Shown: positions 6,239 to 8,091 of the stretch, piece after piece | How the letters are laid out: the number at the start of each line of letters is the position of its first letter | How positions within the stretch are numbered: position 1 is the first letter of the stretch | Source of the DNA: Verrucomicrobiota bacterium | GTDB lineage: Bacteria; Verrucomicrobiota; Verrucomicrobiia; Limisphaerales; JAHEOI01 | Direction of reading: 5' to 3' | NCBI GenBank assembly: GCA_018610125.1 | Contig: JAHEOI010000258.1 | Location: forward strand, 1 to 8,091 | Length of the DNA stretch: 8,091 nucleotides | Program-made: the position numbers and the translations under genes | The notes under the pieces: generated by a model | What the model saw: the letters and a program-made list of their open reading frames with translations, nothing else | Database searches by the model: none | Told to the model about the DNA's origin: nothing

Positions 6239-7837
6239 ATGATGGAAACACAAGGACAATTTAACAATCGCATGCTCGGTTTGAGCGGCCTCCTGGCTGC
6301 CATTTTGGTATTGACCAACGTTCCGGCCTGGGGAGCCGTCTCGGGGACAGGGACGTCAACAAACACCGGCACCAGCTCCTCCTCTTATCAAAACCAATCT
6401 CAAACCAGCACCAATACCAACACCTCTACCAATCGATTTCCCAGCTCGTTTGACTCAGCGTACTTCCGCAAGCGCTCCCGGACCAATTCCCGGCCCAATG
6501 TCGTCCTCTTCATGGCGGATGACCACGGTGCGAATGACCTCGGATGCTATGGGAATGATGCGATCCGCACACCCAATCTCGATCAGTTGGCTCGAGAAGG
6601 CATGCGGTTCACCAACGCCTTCTTGACGACCTCATCATGCAGTCCGAGTCGAGCAAGCATCCTCACAGGGCGCTATCCCCATAACACCGGGGCCGAGGAC
6701 CTCCATCAACCTCTCCCGTCAAGTCAAAAGAGCCTCGCTTATTACCTTGAGCAAAACGGCTACTACTGCGCTTCAGTTGGCAAATGGAATCTTGGCGAGG
6801 CTGAGAAGACCAACTGGGACACCGTCGTCGAGTGCTCGGCGGGGGTCATGGCGGACGAAACCCTCAAAGTCTTTGACAATCGGCCTCAAGATGAGCCCTT
6901 TTTCCTCTGGATTGCTTCCAAGGACCCTCATCGTCCCTATCAGGAAGGGACCCTTACCCCGCCTCATGACCCGGACAATGTGCCGGTACCGCCCTATTTG
7001 CCGGAGCATCCGGCTATCCAACGCGATCTGGCCCTTTATTACGATGAGATCTCGCGGTTTGACGCCAAAGTCGGGCTGATCCGTAAAGAGATGGCCAGTG
7101 CCGGCGTTCTCGACAACACGATTATAATCTATATGAGCGACAACGGGATGCCTTTCCCTCGGGCCAAGACCACCCTCTATGACTCCGGCATCCGGACACC
7201 TCTCATCGTTTGGTGGCCGGGCCGAGTACCCGCGGGGAGCGTTCAGCGACACCTTGTCAGCAGTATTGATATCGCCCCCACCCTCTTATCGATCATCGGC
7301 ATCCAGCAGACCACGATGCAAGGCAAGAATATCCTGCCGATGTGGCGATACCCCCATGTCTCGGCCCGAAATGCGGTCTTCGCAGAGGCCAATTGGCATG
7401 GCTATGAGAAATTTACGCGGGCCGTCCGGACCGAGCGATTCAAGCTAATCCGGAATTACTATTGGGATACCCCCCTATGGAATTCAGTTGATTCGATTGA
7501 CAGCCGCACCTGGCGGGGGATGCTCGAAATGAAGTCCTCCGGACAACTGACCAAGGCTCAAAGCAAGCTTTTTCGACCTAAGCGCCCCTTCGAGGAATTT
7601 TATGACTTGGAGCAGGATCCCAACGAGCTCCGCAATAGGATCCACCAAGACAAATACCGACGTAAGCGCAACCACCTTCGAACACTTCTCGACAATTGGC
7701 GGATTCGCACCCAGGACCAAATGCCGAAGCAGCGCCGCCGCGACGGTTGGACACGTGAGGGAGTCCCACTCCGCCATAATCAGCCGTCGTACAATCGCTA
7801 TCTGCACCCAGCCGAGACCAATAAGTTCGTCTGGTGA
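6239..7837 (+). CDS. Secreted sulfatase, sulfamidase-like (S1 family)
   Basis: 532-residue formylglycine sulfatase expected in the periplasm or outside the cell, hydrolysing sulfate esters or sulfamates on glycans. Residues 1-33 are a signal peptide (core MLGLSGLLAAILVLTNVPAWG) with no lipobox Cys. Residues 36-65 are a Ser/Thr/Asn/Gln low-complexity linker. The alkaline-phosphatase-like fold starts at RPNVVLFMADDHG (85-97), with metal ligands D94 and D95. C134 in CSPSR (134-138) is the residue converted to formylglycine. Other site residues are K182 (GKWNLG), H231 (KDPHRPY), D301/N302 (SDNG) and K310. SCSPSRASILTGRYP, FFLWIASKDPHRP and SDNGMPFPRAKTTLYDSG resemble human SGSH (heparan N-sulfatase) more than arylsulfatase A, so a sulfamidase-like subgroup is likely; the true substrate cannot be read. 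N184 replaces the usual His of GKWHLG. The C-terminal 70 residues are Arg/Lys-rich. The start is ATG 6239; a second ATG follows at once. No sulfatase-activating enzyme or glycan lyase gene is adjacent in the window. Confidence 0.93.
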   Translation: MMETQGQFNNRMLGLSGLLAAILVLTNVPAWGAVSGTGTSTNTGTSSSSYQNQSQTSTNTNTSTNRFPSSFDSAYFRKRSRTNSRPNVVLFMADDHGANDLGCYGNDAIRTPNLDQLAREGMRFTNAFLTTSSCSPSRASILTGRYPHNTGAEDLHQPLPSSQKSLAYYLEQNGYYCASVGKWNLGEAEKTNWDTVVECSAGVMADETLKVFDNRPQDEPFFLWIASKDPHRPYQEGTLTPPHDPDNVPVPPYLPEHPAIQRDLALYYDEISRFDAKVGLIRKEMASAGVLDNTIIIYMSDNGMPFPRAKTTLYDSGIRTPLIVWWPGRVPAGSVQRHLVSSIDIAPTLLSIIGIQQTTMQGKNILPMWRYPHVSARNAVFAEANWHGYEKFTRAVRTERFKLIRNYYWDTPLWNSVDSIDSRTWRGMLEMKSSGQLTKAQSKLFRPKRPFEEFYDLEQDPNELRNRIHQDKYRRKRNHLRTLLDNWRIRTQDQMPKQRRRDGWTREGVPLRHNQPSYNRYLHPAETNKFVW

Positions 7838-7857
7838 TGCCACTGGCCCGAGAAAAC

Positions 7858-7879
7858 GGTCGGCAGAGGACTGCCGACC
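7858..7879. repeat. Inverted repeat A of the unit (9 bp stem, 4 nt loop)
   Basis: Arms GGTCGGCAG and CTGCCGACC enclose AGGA. The stem is perfect and identical in all three units (also 7963-7984 and 8069-8090). No T-run follows, so it is not a standard intrinsic terminator, although as the first strong stem after the sulfatase stop it could stabilise the 3' end of that mRNA. Confidence 0.9.
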
Positions 7880-7899
7880 CTACCTCCGTTGTGGTAGGG
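7878..7899. repeat. Bridging inverted repeat (7 bp stem)
   Basis: CCCTACC at 7878-7884 can pair with GGTAGGG at 7893-7899 around an 8 nt loop; in unit 2 the same arms are 7983-7989 and 7997-8003 around 7 nt. It shares two bases at each end with the neighbouring inverted repeats A and B, so it competes slightly with both. The loop is the site of the one-base indel between units while the arms are unchanged. Confidence 0.8.
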
Positions 7900-7919
7900 A
7901 CTGCACTCCGCTGCAGTCC
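7898..7919. repeat. Inverted repeat B of the unit (8 bp stem, 6 nt loop)
   Basis: Arms GGACTGCA and TGCAGTCC enclose CTCCGC. The same sequence is found unchanged at 8002-8023. The stem is perfect in both complete units. Confidence 0.9.
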
Positions 7920-8029
7920 GCGTGGACGTCGGGGACGACGCCCTTATCAGGCCCGCGGAAACGGTCGGCAGAGGACTGCCGACCCTACCCCGTTGTGGTA
8001 GGGACTGCACTCCGCTGCAGTCCGCTCCT

Positions 8030-8049
8030 GGACGTCGGGGACGACGTCC
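8030..8049. repeat. Inverted repeat C of the unit (8 bp stem, GGGA loop)
   Basis: In unit 2, arms GGACGTCG and CGACGTCC enclose GGGA as a perfect stem. The unit 1 counterpart (7924-7943) has CGACGCCC as its right arm, giving one A:C mismatch. This is the only difference between the units that falls inside a stem. Confidence 0.88.
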
Positions 8050-8091
8050 TTATCAGGCCCGCGGAAACGGTCGGCAGAGGACTGCCGACCC

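Larger units (their letters stand above)
7845..8091. repeat. Tandem array of a 105/106 bp hairpin-rich repeat unit (truncated by the window edge)
   Basis: Unit 1 is 7845-7949 (105 nt), unit 2 is 7950-8055 (106 nt), and unit 3 starts at 8056 and is cut after 36 nt. Each unit begins GGCCCG and ends CTTATCA. By eye, units 1 and 2 differ only at two bases near the start, one single-base indel, a small change in the linker before the third hairpin, and one C/T change in that hairpin, so about 95 percent are identical. Almost the whole unit consists of inverted repeats. The array begins 7 nt after the sulfatase stop. It is not CRISPR-like, because there are no unique spacers. The frame readable across it on the minus strand merely repeats RVGSPLPTV and is not a believable gene. 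It most resembles a REP/BIME-like intergenic repeat; possible roles are mRNA 3' protection, transcription attenuation or a structured RNA. Confidence 0.93.

Noticed and set aside
7798..8010. Minus-strand open frame with repeated RVGSPLPTV peptide
   Set aside because: The peptide repeat is a direct consequence of the 105/106 bp DNA repeat, and the frame also overlaps the end of the sulfatase gene. DNA structure explains it better than coding.
7845..8091. CRISPR-like array
   Set aside because: The full unit, including what would be spacers, is repeated at about 95 percent identity. There are no unique spacers and no cas genes in the window.

Overview
The window looks like chromosomal DNA of a Gram-negative bacterium of moderately high GC content, most likely in the PVC superphylum and probably Verrucomicrobiota. 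I infer this from three things: a compact ATPase / PilM-PilN-like / PilO-like gene set, a secreted sulfatase with an Asn/Ser/Thr-rich linker, and a GC-rich structured intergenic repeat. No rRNA or other phylogenetic marker strong enough to settle it is present. No tRNA, CRISPR array, insertion sequence or phage gene was seen.

Left three quarters (1-6032, all on the minus strand). Read in transcription order there are five genes: aspS (aspartyl-tRNA synthetase); a GspE/PilB-type secretion or pilus ATPase; a GspL-like protein that joins a PilM-like cytoplasmic part to a PilN-like membrane part; a PilO/GspM-like inner-membrane protein; and the start of an exported, charged protein cut off by the window edge. 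The last four are tightly packed (28 nt gap, 13 nt gap, 4 nt ATGA overlap) and almost certainly form one operon. They would build the cytoplasmic motor and inner-membrane platform of a type II secretion or type IV pilus-like machine. The truncated gene sits where a secretin or secretin-associated protein is usually encoded. AspS lies 67 nt upstream with no visible terminator, so it may be co-transcribed.

Middle (6033-6238). This is a 206 nt divergent intergenic region between aspS and the sulfatase. It should hold promoters for both directions, but no convincing promoter or operator is readable by eye.

Right quarter (6239-8091, plus strand). A single secreted sulfatase of the sulfamidase-like (SGSH-like) S1 group has an intact formylglycine motif, but Asn replaces the usual active-site His in its GKWxLG motif. 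Seven nucleotides after its stop codon begins a tandem array of a 105/106 bp unit made almost entirely of perfect or near-perfect inverted repeats. The array runs off the right edge and is the least explained element in the window.
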